Positions 12,210 to 21,712 of a stretch of 64,000 nt of DNA are shown here, piece after piece. The notes under the pieces are model-generated. The model worked only from the letters and a program-made list of their open reading frames with translations, made no database searches and was not told the DNA's origin. The DNA comes from Rhodoferax saidenbachensis. Lineage in GTDB: Bacteria > Pseudomonadota > Gammaproteobacteria > Burkholderiales > Burkholderiaceae_C. The position numbers and the translations under genes were made by a program. The DNA lies in NCBI RefSeq assembly GCF_001955715.1, contig NZ_CP019239.1, positions 2,356,001 through 2,420,000 on the forward strand, read 5' to 3'. The stretch's first letter is position 1. Every line of letters begins with the position of its first letter.

Positions 12210-13038
12210 CAAAAGCACCTCGCTCATAGGCCGACGACTCGCGGGACTGAGGAAAACGTTTCTTCAACTGCCCGCCCAATTGCGCCACAGCATCCCTGTT
12301 GTTCAATTCACGTTCCACTTTGATGCCAAGCCAAAGCGACTCGGAGTTGGCCAGCTCGCTGTTGTTAATGCGGCGGACAAAAAACTGCGCTCGCACCAAT
12401 TCCTTGCGCTGAAACATGAGCAGGGCAAGGTTGTAGCCCGTAATCGGATTGACAGGGTCGACTTCATAAGACCGCAGAAAACTGGCTTCCGCCTCTATCC
12501 GCTGGCCACCCTCCAACTGGCACTGTCCTTGTGCCATCCAAGTTTTGGCTTTGTCTCTATACGCAGGATTGGCCAGGGCATTGCTGAACATCTGCACAGC
12601 CTCAGGCAAGCGCGACTGCTTGCAGAGCATCCAGCCGTAGTTATGTTGTACCGACGCTGCCCTGGGGTTCAGGCTCAACGCTCTGCGAAAACTTTCCTCG
12701 GCCAACGGCATATCACCCAACTGCGTATAAATCAGCCCACGCATGTTGTAAGACTCAAACCAGCTGGGGTCGGTCGCAATCGCCTGCTTGACTTCGTCCA
12801 ACGCAATGGTTGCCTTGCCATCGCTGAAATACAGAACGGCCAAGTCCAGACGTGTGCGTGCGCGTCTGCGCGCATCCGGCTCGTCCGAATCGGTCACCAA
12901 ATCAGCGCCCGCTCCTTTGCTGCCTGGATTAGAGGTACTGGACGCACAGGCCGACAGGCCAACCACGGCAACAAATGCCCAGCAGGCCCACAGCAAGCGG
13001 GAGGAAATCACCACGCCCATTTTTCTCAAATCACCCAT
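12202..13038 (-). CDS. pilW: type IV pilus biogenesis lipoprotein PilW (PilF)
   Basis: 278 residues from the ATG at 13036-13038, which overlaps the rlmN stop by 8 bases and has GGGGGA upstream; a second ATG at 13020 is the alternative. A lipobox LSAC precedes several TPR units (from about residue 60 to 200, for example the [13 protein letters not shown] and [10 protein letters not shown] segments). PilW/PilF is the pilotin that brings PilQ secretin to the outer membrane. No other pilus gene is in the window. The rlmN-pilW-rodZ order is conserved. Confidence 0.88.
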   Translation of the reverse strand: MGDLRKMGVVISSRLLWACWAFVAVVGLSACASSTSNPGSKGAGADLVTDSDEPDARRRARTRLDLAVLYFSDGKATIALDEVKQAIATDPSWFESYNMRGLIYTQLGDMPLAEESFRRALSLNPRAASVQHNYGWMLCKQSRLPEAVQMFSNALANPAYRDKAKTWMAQGQCQLEGGQRIEAEASFLRSYEVDPVNPITGYNLALLMFQRKELVRAQFFVRRINNSELANSESLWLGIKVERELNNRDAVAQLGGQLKKRFPQSRESSAYERGAFDE

Positions 13039-14185
13039 TGACCACATCCCCCTGCCCACTCGGAGCAATTTCAACAACAGGCTTGAGCATAACGGTACGT
13101 TGTATGGTTATTCGCTTCTGAACTCCGGTACGGTCTTTCACATCTCCAGCCAGTTGCCCGCATGCTGCATCGATGTCGTCGCCACGGGTTTTGCGAATGG
13201 TCGTCACTATGCCTGCATCACTAAGAACTTTGGCGAAAGCCAAGACTGTGGCTTGCGGTGATCGGGTCAAACCAGACGCTGGAAAGGGATTGAAGGGAAT
13301 CAAATTGAATTTGCACCAGTTCCCTGGCTCTTGTCGCACCAGTTTGACCAGCTCCGCCGCATGCTGCGGTGTGTCATTCACCCCATCCAGCATGCAGTAT
13401 TCAAACGTAATGAAGTCCCGCGGCGCAAATGCCAGGTAACGCTTGCAGGCATCCAGCAATTCGGCGATCGGGTATTTGCGATTCAGGGGAACCAGGTTGT
13501 CACGTAGCGCGTCATTCGGGGCATGCAGGGAAACGGCAAGTGCCACCGGGCAATCTGCCCCCAAACGGTCCATCATGGGCACTACGCCCGATGTAGATAC
13601 GGTCACACGGCGACGCGACAGACCGTAGGCATGGTCATCCAGCATGACGCGAAGAGCCTGCACCAGCGCAGCATAGTTCTGCAGGGGCTCGCCCATACCC
13701 ATCATCACCACATTGGAGATAACGCGCTCTGGCGTATTCAGGTGCTTGCGCAGAAAATGCTCTGCAAACCACAACTGGGCAATGATTTCGCCAGCGGTCA
13801 GATTGCGACTGAAACCCTGGTGCCCGGTAGAGCAAAACCGGCATCCCACTGCACAGCCAGCCTGGGAAGAAATACACAAGGTGCCCCGGTCATCTTCGGG
13901 GATAAAAACCGCCTCTACCGCATCACCAGCCCCTACATCGAACAGCCATTTGATGGTTCCATCCGACGAAATGTGTTGCGTAATGATGCCAGGGGCTTGA
14001 ACATGTGCCGTCGTCTTGAGCTTTTCGCGCAAAGACTTGGCCAGATCACTCATTTCATCAAACTGGGAGGCACCCTTTTGATGAATCCAGCGAAACAGCT
14101 GGGTGGCGCGAAAGCGCTTTTCTCCAAGCCGCTCGCAAAAAACGGCCAATCCCTCTAGATCGAAGTCGAGCAGGTTGGCCGTCAT
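13031..14185 (-). CDS. rlmN: dual-specificity 23S rRNA/tRNA methyltransferase RlmN
   Basis: 384 residues. The radical SAM cluster motif CxxxCxxC is present in [16 protein letters not shown] (about 120), and the mechanistic Cys lies near the C-terminus (DIDAACGQL). RlmN methylates C2 of A2503 in 23S rRNA and A37 of some tRNAs. It follows ndk after 8 bases and overlaps pilW at its 3' end. Confidence 0.96.
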   Translation of the reverse strand: MTANLLDFDLEGLAVFCERLGEKRFRATQLFRWIHQKGASQFDEMSDLAKSLREKLKTTAHVQAPGIITQHISSDGTIKWLFDVGAGDAVEAVFIPEDDRGTLCISSQAGCAVGCRFCSTGHQGFSRNLTAGEIIAQLWFAEHFLRKHLNTPERVISNVVMMGMGEPLQNYAALVQALRVMLDDHAYGLSRRRVTVSTSGVVPMMDRLGADCPVALAVSLHAPNDALRDNLVPLNRKYPIAELLDACKRYLAFAPRDFITFEYCMLDGVNDTPQHAAELVKLVRQEPGNWCKFNLIPFNPFPASGLTRSPQATVLAFAKVLSDAGIVTTIRKTRGDDIDAACGQLAGDVKDRTGVQKRITIQRTVMLKPVVEIAPSGQGDVVNG

Positions 14186-14193
14186 TGCATAAC

Positions 14194-14619
14194 TTAACGT
14201 GTGTAAACGTTCAGACCAGCGAAGAAGAAGGCGATTTCGACGGCAGCAGTTTCTGCAGCGTCGGAACCGTGCACGGCGTTGGCATCGATGCTGTCCGCAA
14301 AGTCAGCGCGGATGGTGCCGGGAGCGGCCTTCTTGGGGTCGGTTGCGCCCATCAGGTCACGGTTTTTCAGGATGGCGTTTTCGCCTTCCAGCGCCTGGAT
14401 CATCACGGGGCCGGAAACCATGAAATCCACCAGATCCTTGAAAAAAGGACGGGCCTTGTGCACAGCGTAAAAGGCTTCAGCCTCACCACGCGACAGGTGT
14501 GCCATACGTGCAGCAACCACCTTCAGGCCGGCAGCCTCAAAACGGGCATAAATTTGGCCAATGACGTTTTTGGCAACTGCGTCGGGCTTGATGATGGAGA
14601 GAGTACGTTCGATTGTCAT
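14194..14619 (-). CDS. ndk: nucleoside diphosphate kinase
   Basis: 141 residues, full length for the family. It starts [18 protein letters not shown] and carries the phospho-accepting His in NAVHGSDA near residue 117. It equilibrates nucleoside di- and triphosphates. An AGGAAA site precedes the ATG. It is probably the first gene of the ndk-rlmN-pilW-rodZ-ispG-hisS-yfgM-bamB-der group; the 72-base gap to the rluB stop has a TAAAAT hexamer at 14676-14681 on the minus strand but no convincing -35. Confidence 0.96.
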   Translation of the reverse strand: MTIERTLSIIKPDAVAKNVIGQIYARFEAAGLKVVAARMAHLSRGEAEAFYAVHKARPFFKDLVDFMVSGPVMIQALEGENAILKNRDLMGATDPKKAAPGTIRADFADSIDANAVHGSDAAETAAVEIAFFFAGLNVYTR

Positions 14620-14691
14620 GGTGTTTCCTGAACTGGATTGGTAATCTTCTTGCCCCTAATGGGACAAAGCCTTGGATTTTAGCATTCCAGC

Positions 14692-16005
14692 CTACCGACT
14701 GCGGCCGTTGCGCCGAGAACCACCCTGCCCGCCACGGGGGCGTTGCGTGCCGTCTTGCCGCTGGCGGGTAAAACTGTCGGCGCCAATGTATCCAAAAGAG
14801 GTCTTCATCGGGTCGGGTTGGCCCGCAGCCGCCTGGCGATCACCACCCTTGTCCTGCCGACCATTGCCTCCACGGACATTCTTGGCCCCGCCCCCAGTCC
14901 CCAAGGGCCGGGGCTGGCCGCCCTGTGCCGGGCCGCGTTGCCCGGCATTGGCGCCACGGGGCCCTCCTGTGCGCCCATTGCGGCGCTTGCCACCACCGGG
15001 GGGGCCAGCCTCTGCTGCAGGGCCCGCCTCGCGCCTTGCTTCGTTATTGCGCGCACCATTGCCTGCGGCTTGTACCAGCGAACGGATATCGGCATCATCA
15101 AGCTCCATCCAGGCGCCACGCTTGAGCCCACGTGGCAAAACCATGGCACCGTAACGGATACGGATCAGTCGGCTCACGGCGTGTCCAACCGACTCCAGCA
15201 TGCGCCGAACCTCCCGGTTACGGCCTTCAGAAATCGTCACCCGGTACCAACAATTGGAACCCTCGCCTCCACCCTCTTCAATCGAGCCGAACTGCGCTAC
15301 ACCATCATCGAGCTGGACACCGTCCAGCAACATCTGTTTCTCTTCTTTGTTCAACGCACCCAGCACACGCACTGCGTACTCACGCTCCAGACCGAAGCGC
15401 GGGTGCATCAGGTTGTTGGCCAGCTCACCGGAGCTGGTAAACAGCAGCAGACCTTCCGTATTCAAATCCAACCGCCCAACGGACTGCCATTTACCCTGAT
15501 GCAACTTGGGCAGACGGCGAAATACGGTGGGACGGTTCTGTGGGTCGTCATGGGTGACGACTTCGCCTACCGGCTTGTGGTACGCAATGATGCGTGCGGG
15601 CGGCGGATCGATGCGAACACGGATTGGTTTTCCATTGACCTTGATGTTGTCACCAAACTGGATGCGCTGACCGATGTGGGCAGGTTCGTTGTTGACAGAA
15701 ATACGGCCTTCCAGAATCAACTGCTCCATCTCCAGTCGAGAACCCATGCCCGCCTGTGCCAACACCTTGTGCAGCTTGGGAGTCTCGGCCATGGGCGCCA
15801 GGATTCGCTTGGGAGGCGCCAGATCGACCAGTTCCTCATCCGCGTCAAACTGCCCGGAAATCACATCGCTGAAGCGATTGCCCAGCGACTCCTGCGCCGC
15901 TGCCTCCAACGACGGAGAAGTATCTGGCGTCACCACCGTGGGCAAAGCGACCTCGACCGCCTCATCCACTTGGGTTGCTTGCGTCACAGGGTTGGTGTCA
16001 TTCAT
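14692..16005 (-). CDS. rluB: 23S rRNA pseudouridine synthase RluB
   Basis: 437 residues from the ATG overlapping the scpB stop (ATGAATGA); a start 12 bases earlier is possible. After an acidic leader of about 75 residues come an S4 domain (LHKVLAQAGMGSR), the RsuA/RluB catalytic domain with the active-site Asp in GRLDLNTEGLL, and a tail of about 110 residues rich in Gly, Arg and Asn. RluB makes pseudouridine 2605 in 23S rRNA. The Arg/Gly tail probably adds nonspecific RNA binding, as in other betaproteobacterial copies. Confidence 0.9.
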   Translation of the reverse strand: MNDTNPVTQATQVDEAVEVALPTVVTPDTSPSLEAAAQESLGNRFSDVISGQFDADEELVDLAPPKRILAPMAETPKLHKVLAQAGMGSRLEMEQLILEGRISVNNEPAHIGQRIQFGDNIKVNGKPIRVRIDPPPARIIAYHKPVGEVVTHDDPQNRPTVFRRLPKLHQGKWQSVGRLDLNTEGLLLFTSSGELANNLMHPRFGLEREYAVRVLGALNKEEKQMLLDGVQLDDGVAQFGSIEEGGGEGSNCWYRVTISEGRNREVRRMLESVGHAVSRLIRIRYGAMVLPRGLKRGAWMELDDADIRSLVQAAGNGARNNEARREAGPAAEAGPPGGGKRRNGRTGGPRGANAGQRGPAQGGQPRPLGTGGGAKNVRGGNGRQDKGGDRQAAAGQPDPMKTSFGYIGADSFTRQRQDGTQRPRGGQGGSRRNGRSR

Positions 16006-16678
16006 TCTCAAATCCATTCAAAGGGGGCTCAAGCTCAGCACTTGCAGGCTCCAGCGGCATATCCAATTGCAAGGCAGCATCACCGCCAGCCTCTTCGGCT
16101 GGAGAAACAGGCTCTGCCGTGTCTTCCAGTCGCTCAGCCAAAGCACCAAAGGCGTCACCTTGCTGCGTTGGGTTATCCAACAACGGCAATTGATCCAACG
16201 ACTCCAGACCCAGGTCATCCAGAAATTGCCGGGTCGTTGCAAAAAGAGCTGGCCGTCCAGCGGCTTCACGGTGCCCAATCACTTCCACCCAACCACGGTC
16301 TTCCAACTGCTTGATCAGCAAGGAGCTGATGGTCACACCCCGGATGTCTTCCATATCGCCCCGGGTCACCGGCTGCCGATAAGCAATGATGGCCAGTGTC
16401 TCCAGCGTGGCCCGTGTGTAACGCGGCGGCTTTTCAGGGTGTAGGCGATCCAGGAATTCCCGCATCTCCGGTCGACTCTGAAAACGCCATCCCGTGGCCA
16501 CATTCACGAGTTCCACACCACGACTGGCCCAGTCGTCTTTCAATTCTTCCAGCAGAGTTTTCAGCGTATCCGCGCCCAGCGTTTCATCAAAAAGCGCGCG
16601 CATATCGCGCAAAGGCAGGGGCTGCTGAGAACAAATCAACGCGGTCTCCAAGACCCGCTTTGCGTCCACCAAATTCAT
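15998..16678 (-). CDS. scpB: segregation and condensation protein ScpB
   Basis: 226 residues from the ATG at 16676-16678 (MNLVDAKRVLETAL), where similarity to the family begins; an in-frame start at 16723 would add 15 atypical residues. It contains two winged-helix domains, with GDMEDIRGV and LIEVIGHREAAGRP-like wing regions around 125-170, and an acidic C-terminus. ScpB bridges SMC through ScpA in chromosome condensation. scpA is not in the window. It overlaps rluB by 8 bases, the common scpB-rluB pairing. Confidence 0.9.
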   Translation of the reverse strand: MNLVDAKRVLETALICSQQPLPLRDMRALFDETLGADTLKTLLEELKDDWASRGVELVNVATGWRFQSRPEMREFLDRLHPEKPPRYTRATLETLAIIAYRQPVTRGDMEDIRGVTISSLLIKQLEDRGWVEVIGHREAAGRPALFATTRQFLDDLGLESLDQLPLLDNPTQQGDAFGALAERLEDTAEPVSPAEEAGGDAALQLDMPLEPASAELEPPLNGFENE

Positions 16679-16794
16679 AGTCAGGCTTTTTCCGGAAACA
16701 TCACCCAGAAGGTGACCAATCAACGTGATTCCAATCGGATGGCAGCGGATGTGAAGAGATCACCGTGCCGACCCATGGCAATGCGCCGGGGTCC

Positions 16795-17823
16795 TTAGAG
16801 GCTTTCCAGCCTTTGTGGGGGATTGTATCGCAGCCCCCAGTCGGCCAACAGGTCTGAGAAATCCTGCGGTACGGCGGATTCGAACACCATGGGCGCCCCG
16901 GTTACTGGGTGCTCCAATGCCAGGCGACATGCGTGTAGCGCCTGCCGAGCCATTGGGGGCACCGGTGTTCCACCGTAGACCGCATCGGCCACCAGCGGAT
17001 GCCCCAGAGAAGCCATATGTACCCGAATCTGGTGCGTACGCCCGGTGTGCAAAACACAACGCACCAGACACCCGGCTTGTGCATTGCCCAGAAAAATAAC
17101 GTCCGTCTTGGCAGTTTTCCCCGGGCTTTTCTGCAAATCCACGACCGCCATACGGAAGCGGTTGCGAGGATCACGCCCAATAGGCGCTTCCACGGAAACA
17201 GTCGCTGCGCCGGTCCAGGGTTTGTGCGCAATGGCTAAGTACTGTCGGCTCACTTCACGGGCGGCAATGGCTTGTACCAGCGCATCCATGACCGCACGCG
17301 TGCGGGCCACCACCATCAATCCACTGGTATCTTTGTCCAGCCGGTGCACGATGCCCGCTCTGGGCACCATGGCCGCGGCCTTGTCATAGGCCAGCAAACC
17401 ATTGAGCAAGGTACCACTCCAATTGCCCGGCGCCGGATGCACCACCAGGCCTGCTGGTTTGTCGATCACCAGCAGATGTTCGTCCTGGTAAACCACCTGC
17501 AGCGGCATGGCTTGCGGGGTAAATGCCTGGCTTTGCGGCGTGGGACGGAGCTCGATCACCACCGCATCGCCCGCCTTGACCCGGTGCGAAGCCTTGATAA
17601 CCTTCTGGCCGCGTACCGTGACCAGGCCCGCTTCGATCAACTGTTGCAGATAGCTACGTGAAAACTCCGGTGCACCATCTACCAGGGCACGATCCAGGCG
17701 CTCGCCATGCTGCGGTGCTGCAATGTCCAGCGTACGCCACTCGGCTTCGACCGCTGTCTCCTCCGCATCCTCCAACTCATTCGCGACTGGTGTGCTCGAT
17801 ATAATCCCGGCGGTCTGTTTCAA
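16795..17823 (-). CDS. rluD: 23S rRNA pseudouridine synthase RluD
   Basis: 342 residues if the TTG at 17821-17823 is used; no ATG or GTG occurs before the conserved region, so the start is uncertain by up to about 25 codons. An S4 domain (GERLDRALVDGAPEFSRSYL, about 40-60) is followed by the RluA-family catalytic domain with HRLDKDTSGL (Asp near 160). RluD forms pseudouridines 1911, 1915 and 1917 in helix 69. It is divergent from bamD with 14 bases between the starts, the usual arrangement in gammaproteobacteria and betaproteobacteria. Confidence 0.92.
   Translation of the reverse strand: MKQTAGIISSTPVANELEDAEETAVEAEWRTLDIAAPQHGERLDRALVDGAPEFSRSYLQQLIEAGLVTVRGQKVIKASHRVKAGDAVVIELRPTPQSQAFTPQAMPLQVVYQDEHLLVIDKPAGLVVHPAPGNWSGTLLNGLLAYDKAAAMVPRAGIVHRLDKDTSGLMVVARTRAVMDALVQAIAAREVSRQYLAIAHKPWTGAATVSVEAPIGRDPRNRFRMAVVDLQKSPGKTAKTDVIFLGNAQAGCLVRCVLHTGRTHQIRVHMASLGHPLVADAVYGGTPVPPMARQALHACRLALEHPVTGAPMVFESAVPQDFSDLLADWGLRYNPPQRLESL
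17800..17805 (+). promoter_or_regulatory. -10 box candidate for bamD inside rluD
   Basis: A perfect TATAAT lies 33 bases before the bamD ATG, inside the first codons of divergent rluD. The hexamer 17 bases upstream (TCATTC) is a poor -35, so it may rely on an activator or be a weak promoter. Confidence 0.45.
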
Positions 17824-17837
17824 GAAAGTTTCCCATA

Positions 17838-18644
17838 ATGCTGCGAGTCAAATTATCGGTCGTTTACGCCTTGTTGCCTGCGGCCGTGGTGTTACTGCTC
17901 GCGGGCTGCTCAAGCGCACCCATCGACAAGACGGCAGGCATGAGCCCCAACGCGATCTACGCCGATGCCAAGGACGAAATGAATACCGGCAAGTGGGACA
18001 CCGCGATTCCCCTGCTGGAAAAGCTCGAAGCCCGGGCTGCGGGAACCCCGCTGGCACAACAGGCCCAACTGGACAAAGCCTACGCCCACTACAAGGCTGC
18101 CGAGCCCGCCCAGGCGATTGCCACGCTGGAGCGGTTCATGAAGCTGCATCCCGCGAGCCCGGCGTTGGACTACGCGCTCTACCTCAAAGGCATCATTACG
18201 TTTAATGACGACTTAGGCATATTCTCTGCCGTCACGCGCCAGGACTTGGCGGAGCGGGACCAGAAAGCTGCCAAGGAATCCTTCGAGTCATTCAAGGAGC
18301 TGACAACCCGCTTTCCCGACTCCAAATATGCCGTCGACGCCCAGCAGCGCATGAACTACATCGTGGCCTCACTCGCTCAATATGAGGTGCATGTCGCGCG
18401 CTACTACTACAGGCGCGGCGCTTATCTGGCCGCCATCAACCGTGCACAAACCGCGGTGTCGGACTACCGGGATGTTCCTGCTACCGAAGAGGCCCTGTTC
18501 ATCATCTACAGGTCCTATGACGCCATGGGCATGGTGCAACTGCGCGACGATGCCAAACGTGTTCTCGAAAAGAACTACCCCCAATCCGAGTTTCTGACTA
18601 AGGGCCGGAAGTCGGACTCCGACCCGTGGTGGAAGGTCTGGTAA
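17838..18644 (+). CDS. bamD: outer membrane assembly lipoprotein BamD (ComL)
   Basis: 268 residues with a lipoprotein signal ending LLAGC (Cys24) and TPR repeats through the rest, the expected BamD architecture and length. BamD is the essential lipoprotein of the BAM complex and recognises substrate beta-signals. It is divergent from rluD. Its last 47 bases overlap the 3' end of the convergent helicase gene, so both C-termini (this one ends DPWWKVW) are encoded on opposite strands of the same DNA. Confidence 0.94.
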   Translation: MLRVKLSVVYALLPAAVVLLLAGCSSAPIDKTAGMSPNAIYADAKDEMNTGKWDTAIPLLEKLEARAAGTPLAQQAQLDKAYAHYKAAEPAQAIATLERFMKLHPASPALDYALYLKGIITFNDDLGIFSAVTRQDLAERDQKAAKESFESFKELTTRFPDSKYAVDAQQRMNYIVASLAQYEVHVARYYYRRGAYLAAINRAQTAVSDYRDVPATEEALFIIYRSYDAMGMVQLRDDAKRVLEKNYPQSEFLTKGRKSDSDPWWKVW

Positions 18645-20619
18645 GCGACAGCAGCGCGGCGTGAAACTCGTCCTCGGTTTCCAGCCGCGTCATGGGCGGT
18701 AGCGCCGCCAGTATTTTCTTGCCATAACCCATCTGCGCCAGGCGCACGTCGCAGACGACCAGCAGGCCTCGGTCTGTTTCGCGACGAATAAGGCGACCCG
18801 CGCCCTGCTTCAGTGCAATGGCAGCCTGCGGCACGTGGTAGTGCTGAAAGGGATTTTTCCCATCCGACTCCAGCTGTTGCGCCCGCGCCTGCACCAGAGG
18901 GTCGTCGGGAGGGGCAAAGGGCAGCTTGTCTATCACCACCATCTGCAAGGCATCACCGGGGATATCTATGCCTTCCCAAAAAGAGGCCGATGCCACCAGA
19001 ATGCAGCCCTTGCTTCCATCGGTGCCTGCACTGCTGAAGCGCTCCACCAGCTCGCGTTTGGGCGACTGGCCTTGCACCAGCACATCCAGTCCCGCATCCC
19101 CTGAAAAATACTGCCGCAATGCGTCGCCAATCGCACGCATGGCGCGCAAGGTCGTGGTCAGCACCAGAGTACGGCCGCCGATGGCGGTGGCCGCATCGGC
19201 CACCAGCGCGGCGACACAGGCACTGTGCGACGCTTCATTGGGTTTCGGAAAATTCCGGGGAATGTAGAGGGCCGCCTGAGCCGCGTGGTCAAAAGGGCTG
19301 GCGACCTGCAGCACCTGCGCACCTTGCAGACCACAGGACTCCACAAACAAACTCATCTTTGCATCGTGCCCCAGCGTGGCAGAGGTGAATATCCACGACT
19401 TGCGGCCATGGTCCCCCACGGCAAGCCCCAAAACACGGGCCTGCATGGCCTGTGAAATATCCAGCGGCGTCTGCACCCAACGGAAATGCTGGTCCACATC
19501 CATCCAGCGCACCACACCGGCGGGAACCGGCTGGGCAAATTCCCGCAAGGACTCCAGCAGACTGTCTGCCCGGTCCCGCAACAATGCAAGCTCCGGTGAC
19601 ATTTCGGCCACATGCGTCAGCACCTCCTGTGCAGCGGCCAAGGCAGTGCCCATACCATCCAGCGCCTGCTGCCATACCTGCGCATCCACGCCCTGAGGAC
19701 TCTCCAGACTCCAGCCACGCCGACCAGGGCGCGCACCACTTCCACACAACTGGTGCAAGGCGGCAATGCTCGCCTCCAACGATTCAACCAGGGCCCGCCA
19801 ATCCGCAACCCCCAACGCCAACTGGGAGCCGCGGGCTGCCAGATCCCTGGAGAAACCGGCGAGTTGGCCACTGCCCATCTGCCGCCCCAGAAACTGGACC
19901 CCAATTTCATTGAGCTGGTGCGCTTCGTCAAACACGACGGAGGTCACGGAGGGCAGCAACTCTGCCACACCCGACTCACGCACATTCAAATCGGCAAAGA
20001 AAAGGTGGTGGTTGATGACCACCACATCAGCGGCCATGGCCTCTCGACGCGCCAGATTCACGTGACAGGCAGAGGCCTGGGGACAGCGCGAACCCAGACA
20101 GTTCTCGCGGGTGGAGGTTACGAGCGGGATCACCGGCGAGCGCTCATCCAGCGCAGGGATTTCCGCAAGGTCCCCCGAACGGGTGACCAGAGACCAGGCC
20201 TCCACCTGGGCGATATGCCGCAACGCCACGGCCTCGTTGCCAAACAGGCTCTGACGGGCCGACTCCATGCGGTGCAAACACAGGTAGCTACTCCTGCCTT
20301 TCAGCAGTGCCACACGCAACGGCAAACCCAACACTTTCAGGAGCCGCGGAATATCCCGGCCAAACAACTGGTCCTGCAACGCCTTGGTGGCGGTGGACAC
20401 GAGCGCACGCTCCCCACTCAACAACGCAGGAATAAGGTAAGCAAATGTTTTACCAACACCGGTCCCGGCCTCCACCACCAGGGCGCCGCCATGCTCCATG
20501 GTTTGCGCCACCGCCATGGCCATGGCGGTCTGGCCGGCACGGGGTTTGAACTCATCGACCGCTTGTGCCAACAAACCATCGGAATCGAAAACGCGGCCTA
20601 CGGCCTCCTGCAACGCCAT
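18598..20619 (-). CDS. DinG/YoaA-type Fe-S DNA helicase
   Basis: 673 residues, superfamily 2 XPD-like helicase. Walker A is EAGTGVGKT (about 55), the DEAH box is FDEAH (about 235), and four Cys (one in SSYLCLH, three in ENCLGSRCPQASAC, about 173-186) would hold a 4Fe-4S cluster. Helicase motifs V-VI near GAGRLIRRETDRG close the C-terminal lobe. Such enzymes unwind 5'-3' and resolve R-loops or act with the replication machinery. Length is closer to YoaA than to DinG. It lies 3 bases after a DUF465 gene and overlaps bamD convergently. Confidence 0.88.
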   Translation of the reverse strand: MALQEAVGRVFDSDGLLAQAVDEFKPRAGQTAMAMAVAQTMEHGGALVVEAGTGVGKTFAYLIPALLSGERALVSTATKALQDQLFGRDIPRLLKVLGLPLRVALLKGRSSYLCLHRMESARQSLFGNEAVALRHIAQVEAWSLVTRSGDLAEIPALDERSPVIPLVTSTRENCLGSRCPQASACHVNLARREAMAADVVVINHHLFFADLNVRESGVAELLPSVTSVVFDEAHQLNEIGVQFLGRQMGSGQLAGFSRDLAARGSQLALGVADWRALVESLEASIAALHQLCGSGARPGRRGWSLESPQGVDAQVWQQALDGMGTALAAAQEVLTHVAEMSPELALLRDRADSLLESLREFAQPVPAGVVRWMDVDQHFRWVQTPLDISQAMQARVLGLAVGDHGRKSWIFTSATLGHDAKMSLFVESCGLQGAQVLQVASPFDHAAQAALYIPRNFPKPNEASHSACVAALVADAATAIGGRTLVLTTTLRAMRAIGDALRQYFSGDAGLDVLVQGQSPKRELVERFSSAGTDGSKGCILVASASFWEGIDIPGDALQMVVIDKLPFAPPDDPLVQARAQQLESDGKNPFQHYHVPQAAIALKQGAGRLIRRETDRGLLVVCDVRLAQMGYGKKILAALPPMTRLETEDEFHAALLSLTRPSTTGRSPTSGP

Positions 20620-20622
20620 GCC

Positions 20623-20826
20623 TCAAGCCGGCTCATTGGGGTGGAGTTCTCGCTCTACACGGGCGATTTCATCGCGCAGCGCCAGGCGCTTTTTCTTCAG
20701 GCGGCGCATCATGAGTTCGTCCACCGGTACCACTTCTGCCGCGCGGTCGATCAGGGCGTCCAGATCACCGTGCTCCATGCGTAACTCGATCAAACGGCGT
20801 TCAGGGGAATGGAGGTTGGCAGTCAA
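20623..20826 (-). CDS. DUF465/YdcH family protein
   Basis: 67 residues, almost entirely alpha-helical and highly charged, with the family pattern E-H-x-x-L-D...L-K-K-x-R-L-x-L-R-D-E-I. DUF465 proteins are small cytoplasmic coiled-coil proteins without a settled function. It is directly upstream of the helicase gene with 3 bases between, so the two are likely cotranscribed. Confidence 0.8.
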   Translation of the reverse strand: MTANLHSPERRLIELRMEHGDLDALIDRAAEVVPVDELMMRRLKKKRLALRDEIARVERELHPNEPA

Positions 20827-20857
20827 GGGAGATGGGGAAAGTACGTGGTTAAATCGC

Positions 20858-20874
20858 GCTCGGAGCTTCCGAGC
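20858..20874. promoter_or_regulatory. inverted repeat between DUF465 and PP2C genes
   Basis: Perfect 7-bp inverted repeat GCTCGGA/TCCGAGC with a 3-base centre in the 110-base divergent spacer. It could be an operator serving both directions. A GATAAT hexamer at 20880-20885 lies just downstream toward the phosphatase gene. Confidence 0.4.
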
Positions 20875-20936
20875 TGGCTCGATAATACGTCCAGACCCTT
20901 CTTTTGCAGAAAGTATTGCGTTACACGCAACCCAAC

Positions 20937-21701
20937 ATGGCTACTGGTTACCGACTCACCGCATCCACGGGCATCCACAAAGGCGACCGCGACTACCAGC
21001 AGGACCAGGTAGCCTTGCTCAAACATTCCCGCGTGAATGGCTGCGTGTTGGCCATCGTGGCCGACGGCATGGGTGGACGCAGTGGTGGCAGAAAGGCATC
21101 CGACCAAGTCATGATGACCGCCAAGCAGCTCTTCGAGCGCTACGACCCCGACACCGATGACGCAGCTGCCACCTTGGCCCAGGTGGTGCAGGAAGCGCAC
21201 ATCGTCATCAAGCTGACCGCCATCTCTTCCGAAGAAGAGCCCCACAGCACATTGGCCGCTTTTTTGATCAACCCGGGCGGCGACTGCCACTGGGCACACA
21301 CCGGCGATTCGCGCATCTACCAGTACCACGGCAGCCAGTTCGTCAAGCGCACCATGGACCACTCCTATGTGCAGGCACTGGTCAATCGCGGCGAGATCAC
21401 CGAAGAGCAAGCAGCGATACACCCCCAGTCCAACATCCTGATGGGCTGCCTGGGCACCGAGAACGACCCGCCCGTAGACTTCCACTTCATCCCCAAGCTG
21501 CGCTCAGGTGACGTGTTGATGGCCTGCAGTGATGGTGTCTGGCACTATTTCAACGCGGGAGAAATCGGTTCGGTGCTGTCCACGCTGTCGGCCCGCGAAG
21601 CCACCGAATTCCTGATTGAGAAAGCCCGCTCCCGTGGGCATGGCACGGGAGACAACCTCTCCTTGGTGGTTGTCAAACTCGAACCACTGGAAAACAACTG
21701 A
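20937..21701 (+). CDS. PP2C-family serine/threonine phosphatase
   Basis: 254 residues from the ATG at 20937; a TTG 33 bases upstream is less likely. PP2C motifs are intact: DRDYQQDQ (metal Asp), VADGMGGRSGG, HTGDSRIYQY, CSDGVWHYF and GDNLSLVVVK. It would dephosphorylate Ser/Thr on proteins using two Mn or Mg ions in the cytoplasm. No transmembrane or forkhead-associated domain is attached. Its partner kinase, if any, is not adjacent. Confidence 0.9.
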   Translation: MATGYRLTASTGIHKGDRDYQQDQVALLKHSRVNGCVLAIVADGMGGRSGGRKASDQVMMTAKQLFERYDPDTDDAAATLAQVVQEAHIVIKLTAISSEEEPHSTLAAFLINPGGDCHWAHTGDSRIYQYHGSQFVKRTMDHSYVQALVNRGEITEEQAAIHPQSNILMGCLGTENDPPVDFHFIPKLRSGDVLMACSDGVWHYFNAGEIGSVLSTLSAREATEFLIEKARSRGHGTGDNLSLVVVKLEPLENN

Positions 21702-21712
21702 GGCCCTGGCTC

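Noticed and set aside
10537..13041. 834-codon plus-strand frame crossing ispG, rodZ and pilW
   Set aside because: Spans three well-supported genes in antisense and shows no domain.
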